NCBI RefSeq assembly: GCF_015706575.1
Contig: NW_024037055.1
Location: 10,268,262 to 10,332,261, forward strand
Direction of reading: 5' to 3'
DNA from: Patiria miniata
Taxonomy: Eukaryota; Echinodermata; Asteroidea; Valvatida; Asterinidae
Length of the DNA: 64,000 nt
Below are positions 25,901 through 33,995 of this stretch, one piece after another. Position numbers and translations under genes: made by a program. Every line of letters begins with the position of its first letter. Within the stretch, counting starts at the first letter, position 1. Below the pieces are notes generated by a model, which worked only from the letters and a program-made list of their open reading frames with translations, did not search any database and had not been told where the DNA came from.

Positions 25901-28900
25901 ACATACATTGCGCGCGCAAATTTGGACGACAGCCGTTGGAACTGGCGGTTTTTTACGGACAAGCCACCGAAATCATCAAAAGTTTTCGTATTTGTTTTTT
26001 TTGTGGTCTGTTTCAAGTCGATCATTAGGCTTCGTGAATGACTGCTGAATGTACATGTATGAGGTATGTAAATGAAATCTGGGGTGGGATATTAGAGGTG
26101 AAAATGGACAATTTTTGAGAGGCCATTTTTTTAGGGTCTCTTGCTACCACATTCTAACGAACAGGTTATTTCTCCAGCGCTACATGTGAATGGATATGAG
26201 CATGTCAGCTGGAGTTACTCAAGCTAAGTAGAACACGACTAGAATGGAGTGGCCCTGTACCAGGAATGTCGGTCGTTTCGTACCCAAGTCGTTTCGTACC
26301 CAGGTCGTTTCGTACCCAGGTCGTTTCGCACCCAGGATTCATTGCACACGTGACAAAGGGTTCCAAATCCTTTTCTATTGAACAACAATGCTACTGTCAA
26401 TCACTCTTGGTGGTTCACAGGACTTGTGTTGACGGCGCTGCGGTTTGTTTTGTTTGATTTTTTTAACCTGCCACTGCATGTTTTTTGTTCTTCTTGGAGC
26501 TTGGATTTTATCTACCCTGCGGTTTGTTGTTTTTTTTAGGTTGGGTTATGATCGATGATGTTGTTCTTCTATATTGTAGCGTGATTTTCTTTGGTTGTTT
26601 TTTTTTTTTGAAATTGTACTTTTTGTTATTAAATTTCATGTTGAATTTACGTAAACGTCTTCCGTCTTCTATAATTATCAAGTTTTGACTTTAATTAAAA
26701 AACTATTGTAAGTCATAAAATGCAATTCAATTGTTTTTAAAATTTTCAATGTTTCAATCTACCCTGGTGTTAATGTTTTCACTCTTCTATAATTATCAAG
26801 TTTTGATTTCAATTCAAAAAATGTTGTGAGTAATAAAATGCAATTCACTAGTTTTGTAATAAAAAATGCAATTCACTAGTTTTGTAGTTTTGCAGTTTGT
26901 ATCATATCTGAAAATTGGAACACCATAACTGTAACGGAATCAAAATGACAAGCAAATTTGAAACCTTAAAAAAAAAAAACTTTAAAAAAACACAAGTCCG
27001 GGAGGTTCATACGTCAATGCACTTATACATTCTCCAGTTACCCGGGTTTTCAAGGGGATAAGGCTTTTCCTTTGAAATGAAAAAAAAACTATGTAGATCC
27101 CCATACGATAGATTTTAAATTGGTTTAGGCCTATTGTGTTATTCCAGTGTTATATTCTTCGAAGTGGCTATCGTTACGGCACTCGTTGTTTAGCGCCCTC
27201 TACGATATTTTTTTGATACGCACGCAGGTATATAATTATTTGTTTCCACACGTTTTATCGAGCAGTGCGCCAGCTCAGCCGATAGAGGGTAGGATTTTGC
27301 ACCGCGAGGTTGCGGGTTCGAAACTCAGTTTTGCACTCGAATTTATTTCCTTTTCTAACCTGAGAAATTGTACTTTTTGTTATTAAATTTCATGTTGAAT
27401 TTACGTAAACGTCTTCCGTCTTCTATAATTATCAAGTTTTGACTTTAATTAAAAAACTATTGTAAGTCATAAAATGCAATTCAATTGTTTTTAAAATTTT
27501 CAATGTTTCAATCTACCCTGGTGTTAATGTTTTCACTCTTCTATAATTATCAAGTTTTGATTTCAATTCAAAAAATGTTGTGAGTAATAAAATGCAATTC
27601 ACTAGTTTTGTAATAAAAAATGCAATTCACTAGTTTTGTAGTTTTGCAGTTTGTATCATATCTGAAAATTGGAACACCATAACTGTAACGGAATCAAAAT
27701 GACAAGCAAATTTGAAACCTTAAAAAAAAAAAACTTTAAAAAAACACAAGTCCGGGAGGTTCATACGTCAATGCACTTATACATTCTCCAGTTACCCGGG
27801 TTTTCAAGGGGATAAGGCTTTTCCTTTGAAATGAAAAAAAAACTATGTAGATCCCCATACGATAGATTTTAAATTGGTTTAGGCCTATTGTGTTATTCCA
27901 GTGTTATATTCTTCGAAGTGGCTATCGTTACGGCACTCGTTGTTTAGCGCCCTCTACGATATTTTTTTGATACGCACGCAGGTATATAATTATTTGTTTC
28001 CACACGTTTTATCGAGCAGTGCGCCAGCTCAGCCGATAGAGGGTAGGATTTTGCACCGCGAGGTTGCGGGTTCGAAACTCAGTTTTGCACTCGAATTTAT
28101 TTCCTTTTCTAACCTGAGGCTTCGGAGGATTTTTTTTAAAAGGGAAATAAAGTCCGAATTTCATAAAGTTCAAATTCACTTTTTTCCTTCTAATTTTATA
28201 TTTTCTTGTCATGTTTTTTTTTATAAAAGTTGCCAGGTTGCAGTCTACCGTAACGATAGAAAATGGGAAATGCGTTACGGCTGCCGTAACAATAGCCACT
28301 GCGTATATTCTTTCAATATGAGTTTTAAAAATTCAAAAAGGGAAAACAATCTTTAAGCATGTTAAGGGCATGAAGGGCGAATCGGAAGATGATTACGTTC
28401 ATAAAAACGGGAACCAAATGTGTTTTCCAAAGGATTTTTCGCCGCTAGAGGGCCCACATTCGGTAGCTAGGCCTACTGTGCGTGAATGCCACCGCATTGG
28501 TCGAGACTTCATCAGTTTTAATACACATTCTGAGGCAGAATGATCGACAGTGAAACAGACAGCCAGTTATGTAGGACGCAATCTTAATCCCTGGGAACTT
28601 GATACATCTTAAATGATGCCGCGCGTCGGTGACGTCACAGGAGCGGGTTTGCATGACTGGCTTTTCTCCTTTGTGCATCATAATTGACTGTGTACGAAAC
28701 GACTTGGGTACGAAACGACTTGGGTACGAAACGACTTGGGTACGAAACGACTTGGGTACGAAACGACTTGGGTACGAAACGACTTGGGTACGAAACGACT
28801 TGGGTACGAAACGACTTGGGTACGAAACGACCTGCTTCGATGTACCGGGCGGTAGGTAGGCCTACCCGAAGTCTGATTTTTGGGGGGTTATTTTCCAGTT

Positions 28901-29042
28901 GTAGGGTATTCTGCAATAACTCCATGCAGTGTCAATCAACACCTATTCGTTCACAATATGTGGAAATCTTACCCGTGATAGCAGCAAACTGCTTGACAAG
29001 TCCGTCCATCGCAGGACTTTTCGACTTCCCGCTGGCCGCCAT
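11714..29042 (-). CDS. UBXN7: UBX domain-containing protein 7 (p97/VCP adaptor), complete
   Basis: Twelve coding exons on the minus strand: 29042-28973, 23068-22891, 22663-22599, 21830-21759, 20790-20669, 19816-19670, 18077-17987, 17192-17139, 16708-16632, 15181-14596, 13904-13819, 11872-11714. Lengths total 1707 bases, an exact open frame of 568 residues plus stop; human UBXN7 is 489 aa, the excess coming from the low-complexity region in exon 10 and the insert in exon 2. Order: UBA-like (about 12-50), UAS thioredoxin-like domain (150-285), UIM (301-315), acidic/Ser-rich linker, UBX (488-568). UBXN7 links neddylated cullin-RING ligases and ubiquitinated clients such as HIF1A to the p97 segregase. 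The ATG at 29042 is preferred over the in-frame ATG at 29048 because its context is AAGATGG and it gives MAASGKS, like vertebrate MAAHGG. Two donors are non-consensus: GTTGGT after 20669 and GTCAGT after 14596. Confidence 0.96.
12242..13342. mobile_element. Large palindromic (foldback) element family R4, copy 1
   Basis: The two halves (about 12242-12790 and 12800-13342) are inverted copies: ggtgacacctgaaat pairs with atttcaggtgtcacc, ggtgcctaatttgcat with atgcaaattaggcacc, and both carry the tggtgctttggacca type end block. Ends are AGTCAGGTG and CACCTGACT. It has no coding frame. It sits in the last UBXN7 intron. A second copy is at 29237-30504. Confidence 0.85.
14080..14150. repeat. Imperfect CAAGTC/TCACAAGTC repeats
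   Basis: Several close copies of a 10-14 base unit such as gtccatcacgagtcagccacaagtc, with a reverse-orientation partner near 14490 (gcgatggacttgtaag). The same motif family makes up the MITE at 52446-52627, so this is probably a decayed relative in a UBXN7 intron. Confidence 0.45.
14596..15181 (-). CDS. UBXN7: UBXN7 exon 10: UIM, acidic run and long Ser/Asn-rich linker
   Basis: A single 586-base exon (residues about 293-487). It opens with a ubiquitin-interacting motif, EDSQLEAAIAASLAE, holding the conserved Ala308 and Ser312 spacing; the UIM of human UBXN7 binds NEDD8 on CUL2. An acidic block (GDEDDEDEIEDDDDD, about 348-362) follows, then roughly 120 polar residues with no clear fold. The linker is longer than in human and accounts for most of the size difference. 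Confidence 0.9.
15182..16180. other. UBXN7 intron, no feature supported
   Basis: Unique-looking AT-rich sequence between exon 10 and the MITE at 16181. Short open frames here are not conserved proteins. Confidence 0.5.
16181..16395. mobile_element. Small foldback MITE, ACCCTGCT ends
   Basis: Left end taccctgctaaatccaacag and right end (reverse strand) taaccctgctgaatccaac form inverted ends about 20 bases long. Inside, the unit ctgctcaatccaacagg recurs. About 215 bp. Confidence 0.5.
16440..16625. repeat. Dispersed repeat family R5, copy 1
   Basis: Contains ggctctccaaagtggccaaaag and a ttgttcatgcatgcagtc block, also found at 19200-19345 and, in reverse, at 45385-45540 (ctctcaaaagtggt, tgttcgtgcac). 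It is a short decayed family with no coding potential. Confidence 0.5.
16785..16960 (+). repeat. Diverged copy of the element at 56506-56992
   Basis: It shares attactagag, gtagcctgccggacgcatc, atgtttgtgca and ccaaaactgaaac with the longer element at 56506-56992. Its right end is missing or decayed. Confidence 0.5.
17139..20790 (-). CDS. UBXN7: UBXN7 UAS (thioredoxin-like) domain exons
   Basis: Exons 20790-20669, 19816-19670, 18077-17987 and 17192-17139. They read LEDLFRPPVDLMHKG, then GRWLIVNVQDVQEFNCQKLN, RDVWSDPTVRSIIRESFIFW, VYHDSDEGRRYMQFY and FPYVSILDPRTG, closely following human UBXN7. The UAS fold is found in FAF1, UBXN7 and UBXN8-type proteins; here the active-site CxxC of thioredoxin is absent, as expected for the family. 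Confidence 0.95.
17502..17783 (-). mobile_element. tRNA-derived SINE flanked by direct repeats
   Basis: On the minus strand 17590-17690 reads ggtggtcgagtggtaagaca (A-box type) followed by gttgtgggttcgagtgcc (B-box type), a Leu/Ser-tRNA-like head. A 25-base imperfect direct repeat (gtcggggtgatgtaaatcaa) lies on each side, at about 17509 and 17761, as expected for a target-site duplication. It sits in a UBXN7 intron. Confidence 0.7.
18408..18660 (-). mobile_element. Short TIR element family R2, copy 2
   Basis: Bounded by TTAACCAGTTCACAT and cggcgcgaagtggttaa, the same ends as 2741-2964 in reverse. The interior is GC-rich and contains gccggaaatatc twice. It lies in UBXN7 intron 18078-19669. Confidence 0.6.
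18680..18960 (+). repeat. Diverged R3 repeat
   Basis: Shares caacaaaattgctcaaaat, cctaacaac and ttttgagaaaacag style blocks, in order, with 4470-4895 and 51845-52285, but is more decayed. Confidence 0.45.
19200..19345. repeat. Dispersed repeat family R5, copy 2
   Basis: Contains ggagctctcaaaagtggtc, aaaggtgcctctactgttcg and tgcagggagcc, closely related to 45385-45540 (reverse strand) and 16440-16625. Confidence 0.55.
19363..19640 (+). mobile_element. SINE with L2/CR1-type tail
   Basis: A head with cccagtggttacggtgtttg is followed by a body (gcccttgggtaagacactt, cacccaggagtataaatggg) and a tail reading gtaaagcgctttgagattg then ggaaagcgcaatataagc and an AT microsatellite. This body and tail pattern is well known in SINEs mobilised by L2-clade LINEs. 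It lies in a UBXN7 intron. Confidence 0.75.
20061..20250. repeat. Inverted repeat, 26-base arms
   Basis: Arms at 20061-20086 and 20225-20250 match with one difference (cgtttgtttatggtgtaaat). Probably the ends of a small DNA element in UBXN7 intron 19817-20668. Confidence 0.6.
20467..20600 (+). repeat. Dispersed repeat family R6, copy 1
   Basis: gaactttctgctgtccccata and the flanking cgcattatgaggcagttttaa recur in reverse at 58390-58505 (tggggacagcagaaagtccc, ccccataacgcgg). It has no coding meaning; the apparent peptide similarity between frames is due to the repeat. Confidence 0.55.
21085..21200 (+). mobile_element. hAT-like MITE end fragment
   Basis: Starts cagtgttgtagtcaagtac, the terminal motif of many hAT elements, and continues with gagtac/ggtac repeats. 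A related end, cagtgttgtagtcgag, occurs near 17338. No partner end was located. Confidence 0.4.
21430..21545. repeat. AATCCTCC / TCCAAAATC mini-array
   Basis: Five to six forward units (aatcctccaaaatcttcc) are followed by a reverse unit (ggactttggaggattgagg), so the block can fold back. Similar arrays occur at 50285-50375 and 62370-62660. Confidence 0.7.
22891..29042 (-). CDS. UBXN7: UBXN7 exons 1-2: UBA-like domain and Gly/Ala/Pro insert
   Basis: Exons 29042-28973 and 23068-22891 encode the ubiquitin-binding UBA-like helices: MDGLVKQFAAITGATEDVG, then LLEVCNGNLEMAIGMQLE, matching human LIQQFTTITG and ACNNNLEMAV. After it, residues about 55-78 hold a low-complexity stretch in which GASAGPSG is followed by a near copy (GASAGPSGGSA), absent from human UBXN7 and likely made by short in-frame duplication. 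The two exons are split by the largest intron of the gene (23069-28972), which is crowded with mobile elements. Confidence 0.93.
23069..23996. other. UBXN7 intron 1 (3' part), decayed repeat
   Basis: From about 23270 to 23700 the sequence is a repeat rich in tgaccttttgacctttac-type TGACCT motifs, similar in style to 43040-43330. No gene is seen. Confidence 0.4.
24001..24818. mobile_element. Element built of CATTCTTAAGAATG palindromes
   Basis: Both ends carry cgcaatcttaagaatg-type blocks in inverted orientation (24004 and, reversed, 24800-24815). Subterminal regions hold about five copies (left) and three copies (right) of a roughly 20-base unit centred on the palindrome attcttaagaat. The interior is unique. 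Confidence 0.55.
25758..26240 (+). mobile_element. Module M of foldback composite 1
   Basis: An inverted repeat of about 40 bases (25758-25798 with 25862-25903, ggtgtggtaccc / gggtaccacacc) heads a segment that is about 80-90% similar to the reverse strand of 36326-36835: gacagccgttggaactggcg, cggacaagccaccgaaatc, ggggtgggatattagaggtg, ggagttactcaa. It runs up to the tandem array at 26271. Confidence 0.8.
26271..26336 (-). repeat. Array A left: 4 x 16-bp unit (inverted partner of 28692-28832)
   Basis: Four head-to-tail copies of gtcgtttcgtacccag, the reverse complement of the unit at 28692-28832. It forms the left inverted end of the 2.56-kb composite. Confidence 0.9.
26611..28118 (+). repeat. 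754-bp direct tandem duplication, apparently identical copies
   Basis: 26611-27364 and 27365-28118 show no difference by eye, including homopolymer lengths such as the run of A near 26970/27724. The junction is cctgag followed by aaattgtact. The first copy cuts the hAT-like element short; the second copy runs on into its remainder. Confidence 0.92.
27159..27364 (+). mobile_element. Truncated hAT-like MITE (left part only)
   Basis: Identical to 27913-28118 and then stops at the tandem-duplication junction. It includes the tRNA-like region and left target repeat but no right end, so it arose by the duplication, not by its own insertion. Confidence 0.88.
27913..28303 (+). mobile_element. hAT-like MITE with internal tRNA-like region, full copy
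   Basis: Inverted ends AGTGGCTATCGTTACGGCA and (right, reversed) AGTGGCTATTGTTACGGCA. An 8-bp target duplication TATATTCT lies at 27905-27912 and 28304-28311, as hAT elements make. Inside, 28025-28082 reads cagctcagccgatagagg then ggttgcgggttcgaaactc, a pol III A-box/B-box pair. A truncated copy is at 27159-27364 and a complete inverted copy at 52972-53350. Confidence 0.8.
28692..28832 (+). repeat. Array A right: 9 x 16-bp unit
   Basis: Nine nearly identical copies of gtacgaaacgacttgg, spaced exactly 16 bases. They are adjacent with no spacers, so this is a minisatellite and not a CRISPR array. It lies in UBXN7 intron 1, about 140 bases from the exon 1 donor. Confidence 0.95.
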
Positions 29043-29236
29043 CTTCATCAAACTCGTCGCTTCGGATTTTCCTCTATCACCCGAAGAGGGCGCTGTGCAC
29101 CCTGAACGCTGAGCTAGCAGCAAGATCATCATAATTATTATTATGCTGCGATAGGCTGTGCGATCTTTAATTTAACGTCGCAAAAACCCCAAAACCGCGA
29201 TTTAACTTGTATGGCTATTGTTATCTATATTAACAT

Positions 29237-30504
29237 AGTCAGGTAGCTTAGATCTAATTTTTGACAAGATCGTGACCGACTGGTCCAAAGCACCAGACTT
29301 GGCAGATAGATTCTTATAGACCTAGTGAAGATATTTGGAAGGGGTAACACCTGAAATTCGTTTTGGAAGGGTGCCTGATTTGCATAATTCGTTAATACCT
29401 GCGTGGAATATATTTATTCCCATGTGGGGGTATATTTTAAAAAAATATTTTTGAAAAGTGTATTTTGGGGATTCCACTTACATATCTTTACTTCAATAAC
29501 ATTTTCCAAAGCATATAAGTGACTGAATAATTACGAGGACATAGTAACAATCAAAAATGGCTACTATTATGCCCTAAAGCTGCGCGCACCTTGTCTCCAG
29601 ATATCATCAATTAGTCTTGCCAAACATCAGCATTGACGAACTTCAAATTCACCAAGTTGCTTACTAGTACAGATACCCTATTAAAACCTTATGCAACATC
29701 ATGTGAAAACTGATGATAACATTGTAATGCTTAGCCCAGAAAACAAAAACGGGAAAAAACTAGGTGTCTTTAAATTGGCCTAACAAGTAGGTGAAGGGTT
29801 GCGTGCCTTACATGGGAGACTGGAACAAGTTCAAGGAAATTCCCAAAATTATTGGTGAGAAAACGTTTTGGTGTAGACAAAATTATTGTAAACAACAATA
29901 ATCTCTCATTTGGGGGGAATTCGTTGAACTTGTTCAAGCCCCACGTTACCCTTCGCCTATAGTAGCCCAATATATGGACACCTCATTTTCTCCCCTTTTT
30001 TGTCTTGTGGGCTAAACATCAAGATTTTATAAATTTTCACATGATTTCCACTTATTTTTGTTAGGGTAACTGTGCTAGTAAGTTACTTTGTGTTGAAGCT
30101 CATCAATACCCACATTTGGCGAGACTAGTTGATGATATCTGAGGAAAAGGTAAATGCGCGCAACTTTTGGGTAAAATAGTAGCCATTTTGGTACTTTGCT
30201 ATGTTCTCATAATTATTCAGTCACTTTAGCTTTAGAAAATGTTATTGAAGTAAGGATATGTAAGTAGAATCACCAAAATACACTTTTCAAAAAAATTAAA
30301 AAATAAAAATATACCCAAATATAATATGGGAATAAATATATTACACGGCAGGGATTAACGATTTATGCAAATTAGGCACCCTTCCCAAAAGAATTTCAGG
30401 TGTCACCCCTTTTAAATATCTTCTCTAGGGCTATAAGAATCTAGTCTGTCAAGTTTGGTGCTTTGGACCAGTCGGTCATGATTCCGACCATATGCCACCA
30501 GACT
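29237..30504. mobile_element. Large palindromic (foldback) element family R4, copy 2
   Basis: Matches 12242-13342 over both arms (gaccgactggtccaaagcacc, attcccatgtgggggtatat, gcgcgcaacttttgg). Ends are AGTCAGGTAGC and CCACCAGACT. The centre (about 29790-29960) contains sequence absent from copy 1, itself partly palindromic (ggaacaagttcaagg with ttgttcaagcc). No coding frame. Confidence 0.85.
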
Positions 30505-30579
30505 AACAGGGATATTTATAGGCATGGGGTTTTGTGGTTTTTCTCTCTTCTAAATATATCTAAGTTTAGTTTTGCGCAG

Positions 30580-31612
30580 GGCCGGTGTGGACGGTAATTC
30601 TGTCCCCCGGTAAAAGTGTCCGGGGGACAGAATTACCTAGGTAAAAGTGTCCCCCCTGTCCCGTTAATTGTGTCCCCCTTCAGGTAATTCTGTCCCCTCC
30701 AGTTAATGGACCGATCCAGTAAGCCCCGCCCACTGCGCACGTGGGCAAATAACCACGTGCTCCTCTCCAATGCCACGCTGCATTTTCCTGCCGCGCGCAT
30801 CATACGCGCGTGCACGCATGTCGGACTTCCTTGCACGCACGTCGGACATAAATCACGGCTGTGATTGGTCAGTACACCATGGGGCGGTGCTTACTGGATC
30901 GGTCCATTCTGTCCCCCCTGGTTTTGCACGCATAAGTTGTTATATTGATGTTATTATAATAAATTCAGCGCACAGGTATACATTTTTAGATTTTTCCACC
31001 CTTCATCAATAATTATCAAAATGAAATTAACGTTAAGATGTTAATCAACCGATCTATGTTTCTGCAAGAAGGCACGCGTAGTAATACTCAACCTATCGCT
31101 AGCGCGCACGCGCATCAGCCGCCGATACGCGTGTGACTGTCATGGCGGACTTCAATGAGGAGAATTGGCAAAATTATACGCGACACGGGTCACTGCGCCG
31201 CAGGCCTGCTGCTGGTGCAATGTTGTCCCCGTCCCCCCCGGCCGCGGCCCATAGGTGCGGTATCGCGCGCACGCCCACCATGCAAATCGTTCGCTGGGCC
31301 CGAAGTCGTCATCAAAACGGGAGTTGTGCTTTGACGTAAGCACCATTCCCAAATTTAGCAAGGCGCCGCGCAAAAACAGTTAATAACTTCACTAATATAC
31401 AGTCTGGGTGCTTGACTTGTGACGTTGCACGGGGGCACATTTACCAGGGGGGACACATTTAACGTCGTGCAGGGGGACAGATTTACCAAGAGGGGGACAG
31501 GTTTACCTAGGTAAAAGTGTCCCCCCGGACAGATTTACCGGGTCACGACCCGGTAGATCTGTCCGGGGGGACACATTTACCAGGGGGGACAGAATTACCT
31601 GCCACACCGGCC
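30580..31612. mobile_element. Foldback-like element 3 with GGTAATTCTGTCCCCC arrays
   Basis: Ends GGCCGGTGTGG (30580) and CCACACCGGCC (31612) are inverted. Each end carries several units of the type ggtaattctgtccccc or ggtaaaagtgtccccc in opposite orientation. The GC-rich interior holds a nested MITE and a CpG-rich segment around 31080-31330 that contains a first-exon-like ATG. Confidence 0.7.
30705..30908. mobile_element. Nested MITE inside foldback-like element 3
   Basis: Inverted ends aatggaccgatccagtaagc (30705) and gcttactggatcggtccatt (30889-30908), followed inwards by CCGCCC/GGGCGG. About 204 bp, GC-rich. It interrupts the left array of its host element and is therefore younger. Confidence 0.8.
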
Positions 31613-33116
31613 GGGCGAGCTGCGCTGACGGGCATCCATGGGCCCAGCCCTTGCTCTGTGCACATTAGCCAGCCGCTCTGTATAGAGAAAGTGGCCAGAA
31701 ATAAAGTTTGTTGCGAATGTTAAAGTTAAAATTACAATATTGTCCACAGAGTGGAGCAAATTCCTGGAGGGAGCATGGCACAATGCAGCCCCCCCCCCCG
31801 AAGAATACCCCCAAAAAAAGGTTTCACAGCTTTGTTAATATACTTGGCGTCCATCCATCCTGCCCGGTTTAGAATTTGCTGCGATCGGAAATCAGTTGGA
31901 GTCGGCAATTAGCGATAAGGCCAGAGAATTCCTGTTTTTTTTTTAGATGATAGCCCTACTTTCCAGATATTTTGTTCTTCTTCACAATTTGCCTTGATCA
32001 GCCATATGGTTGCGAAGGGCAGTTTCTAAAGGTTACGTAACACTTTATTTTGAATGAAACTACATGTACACAGACAGACATGGTCACGTTTGGGGGTGAA
32101 ATCTTTGAAAATTAATATTTCCAGTTTGAAAAACCGTATGTTAATGCAACTTTCAGGATTATTTCCCCTATAATGATCCAAGTATGTGCTAAAAGTCGTT
32201 GTGATATGTTCTTTAGTTTCCGTTGAAATTGGGAAAATAGGCCTTGCTACTTGCAATTTTGAAAATTGTAACACTGGCGTGCGCACTGATAGCTATCAAT
32301 CTTTGCAAGCCTCACGAATATTAATGAGGTTCCTATCAATTACGGTGTGCGGTAAACCTTCGCATAAAAACCTCCTTCATGACTTGTTAATTAACGTATA
32401 TCACCTTTTTGCCGGCTTCCATTGGTCGATACCGAGACCCAAGCCATGTCACGCCGAGTGACCGTGCTAATAATATGCCCGTCATCATTGTGGGCTGGGC
32501 CGAAATCGGTCAGCCGGGCCGTAGCGCCTACGGTGCTTTGCTGAGCAATGCACATGGGGTTGGGTCGGCAAATAATTGTTTTGATTCTCTTCGAAATTTT
32601 CCATGGAGATGGTTCACGTTGTAACACTAGCGTCCGCAACAACAGATTAAGCTGAAATTCGGAATATACTGAGATGATATAAGTGTTCAACTACTCGTGA
32701 AATAACAACTGGGATAAATTCCTAGAAATTGGGATAAATACATACATTTGGGGAAGTTTTTGAACGATTTCCTCCAGACTTGAAGGTACAGCTTTGACAG
32801 TAACCAGTATGAAGTTTAGAATTTCTTCTTCAGTTAGAATGTAACATTTCAATCATACCGACCATATTTTCTGAGAAACACAACGTTCGAAATGCCATTT
32901 TTTTTTAGGGGGGGTGCATGAATTTCACTGCTCCGTTATAGCGTCTATGTACGTAATCGGATTAGCTTTTCTTAACAACGGCGACGCTTTGCGGTTAGCA
33001 ACCATATTGCTGGGATTATCTCATTCTAGTCTAGTCTCAACTTTCGCCAGTACATGCGCCGCGGGATGGGGTTCGACTGCCTCTCATACCTTATGTATTA
33101 TCATTGCGGGTGTGCC
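31613..33116. other. Intergenic, no gene supported
   Basis: Moderately GC-rich between 32400 and 32600, with aacactggcgtgcgca and aacactagcgtccgca near 32267 and 32624. Overlapping short frames on both strands have no recognisable product. It may hold IWS1 upstream control sequence. Confidence 0.4.
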
Positions 33117-33362
33117 AGAGGGTATTCTTTGTTATTTTAATCTGTAACAAATGCACAAAAGGTTTACATGCCTATCCATGCAATATTAATACAAAGCCAT
33201 TGCCCCGGGTACTCCGCCATAGCGCATAAGGTCTATGAGCCACATGACAGAATCTGCAAGGGACCATTCAAGCTTTATCCTGAAAAACTGATTGAACAAT
33301 GAACCTCCAGTTTGCTGTATGTTACATTTGTTACTAGTTCAAAATAACAAAGAATACCCTCT
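33117..33362. mobile_element. MITE with AGAGGGTATTC ends
   Basis: Inverted ends agagggtattctttgttatt (33117) and aataacaaagaataccctct (33362) with further pairing of tgtaacaaatg and catttgttac. 246 bp, no coding content. Confidence 0.75.
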
Positions 33363-33369
33363 AAGACAC

Positions 33370-33672
33370 CTGCAATGCATATTCTGTTTTGGATTTTTTT
33401 AAAATTTAATTTCTGTCCAGTTTGTCATTATTGTTCATATCTGTATTTTAATATTTGTTCTTACTTTACATATTCACATTCCTATGTTTTACATGTCTGC
33501 TTTTTTCATTCTAAATTTTTAGAATTTTTCTTAGTGACTTTACGTTATGTTTTTCTTGTTATTTCATTTTCATGATCATTGTCATTTTATACATACAGGG
33601 CCCTCATAATAGCAGTTTTTAAAACTGCTTAGGCTAGCCTGTCTAAATAAAACTATAAATAAATAAATAACA
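33370..33672 (+). mobile_element. LINE-type 3' tail
   Basis: T-rich low-complexity stretch ending gctagcctgtctaaataaaac and (aaat)n, typical of the 3' UTR and tail of CR1/L2/RTE-like LINEs. No reverse transcriptase frame is in the window, so this is a 5'-truncated fragment. Confidence 0.5.
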
Positions 33673-33973
33673 GGCTTTCCTATCCAGCTTTCTAATGATA
33701 TCTGCTTTATTTAGATATATAATTTTCACGTAAATAAAATATAAGTTCTTAGTCAGTGCAGCGCGGGTCGATCTCTAGCTATAGCGCCCTCTCTTGATTG
33801 TGAATATGGTACGCATAAAGAGAACTAGGACCTAGGGTTCATCGTGTTTTTTGACTTTCCCGTTTTGCGATCCGTTTTGTTGTTGCCGGCATATTGTTTT
33901 GTGTCTGATGAATCCAAGGCAGAGTTAAAGTGATCATCGAAACGCGTTCGTTCACACACCTTCTACTTGAAAA

Positions 33974-33995
33974 ATGGAAGAAAATTACGAGAGTG
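33974..33995 (+). CDS. IWS1: IWS1 exon 1 (start codon exon, 22 bases)
   Basis: ATG with AAAATGG context, then MEENYESG split by a GTGAGT donor in phase 1. Joined to exon 2 it reads [19 protein letters not shown], matching human [20 protein letters not shown]. The tiny exon followed by a 5.2-kb intron explains why no start is visible next to exon 2. Confidence 0.85.

Larger units (their letters stand above)
26271..28832. mobile_element. Foldback (TU-like) composite element 1
   Basis: Inverted arrays of one 16-bp unit (4 copies left, 9 right) enclose 2.36 kb. Inverted ends made of short tandem repeats are the hallmark of Foldback elements and of sea urchin TU elements. The interior holds the 754-bp tandem duplication and a hAT-like SINE-bearing insertion. 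The right end lies about 140 bases from UBXN7 exon 1. No transposase frame is present. Confidence 0.65.
29043..33973. promoter_or_regulatory. Divergent intergenic region between UBXN7 and IWS1 start codons
   Basis: 4.9 kb separates the two ATGs, which point away from each other. It must contain the promoters of both genes unless non-coding first exons lie elsewhere. No TATA box was recognised next to either start. Most of it is mobile DNA: R4 copy 2 (29237-30504), a foldback-like element (30580-31612), a MITE (33117-33362) and a LINE tail (33370-33672). The least repetitive parts are 29043-29236, 31640-33100 and 33700-33973. Confidence 0.6.

Noticed and set aside
27901-28356. Open frame of 151 codons (MLYSSKWLSLRH...)
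   Set aside because: It spans the hAT-like MITE and its left part also appears in the duplicate at 27147; it follows repeat DNA, not a gene.
28692-28832. CRISPR-like array
   Set aside because: The units are contiguous with no spacers and lie in an animal intron; it is a minisatellite.
28684-29112. Open frame of 142 codons through array A
   Set aside because: It is the 16-bp array read through in frame (YETTWVRNDLGTKRLG) running antisense into UBXN7 exon 1.
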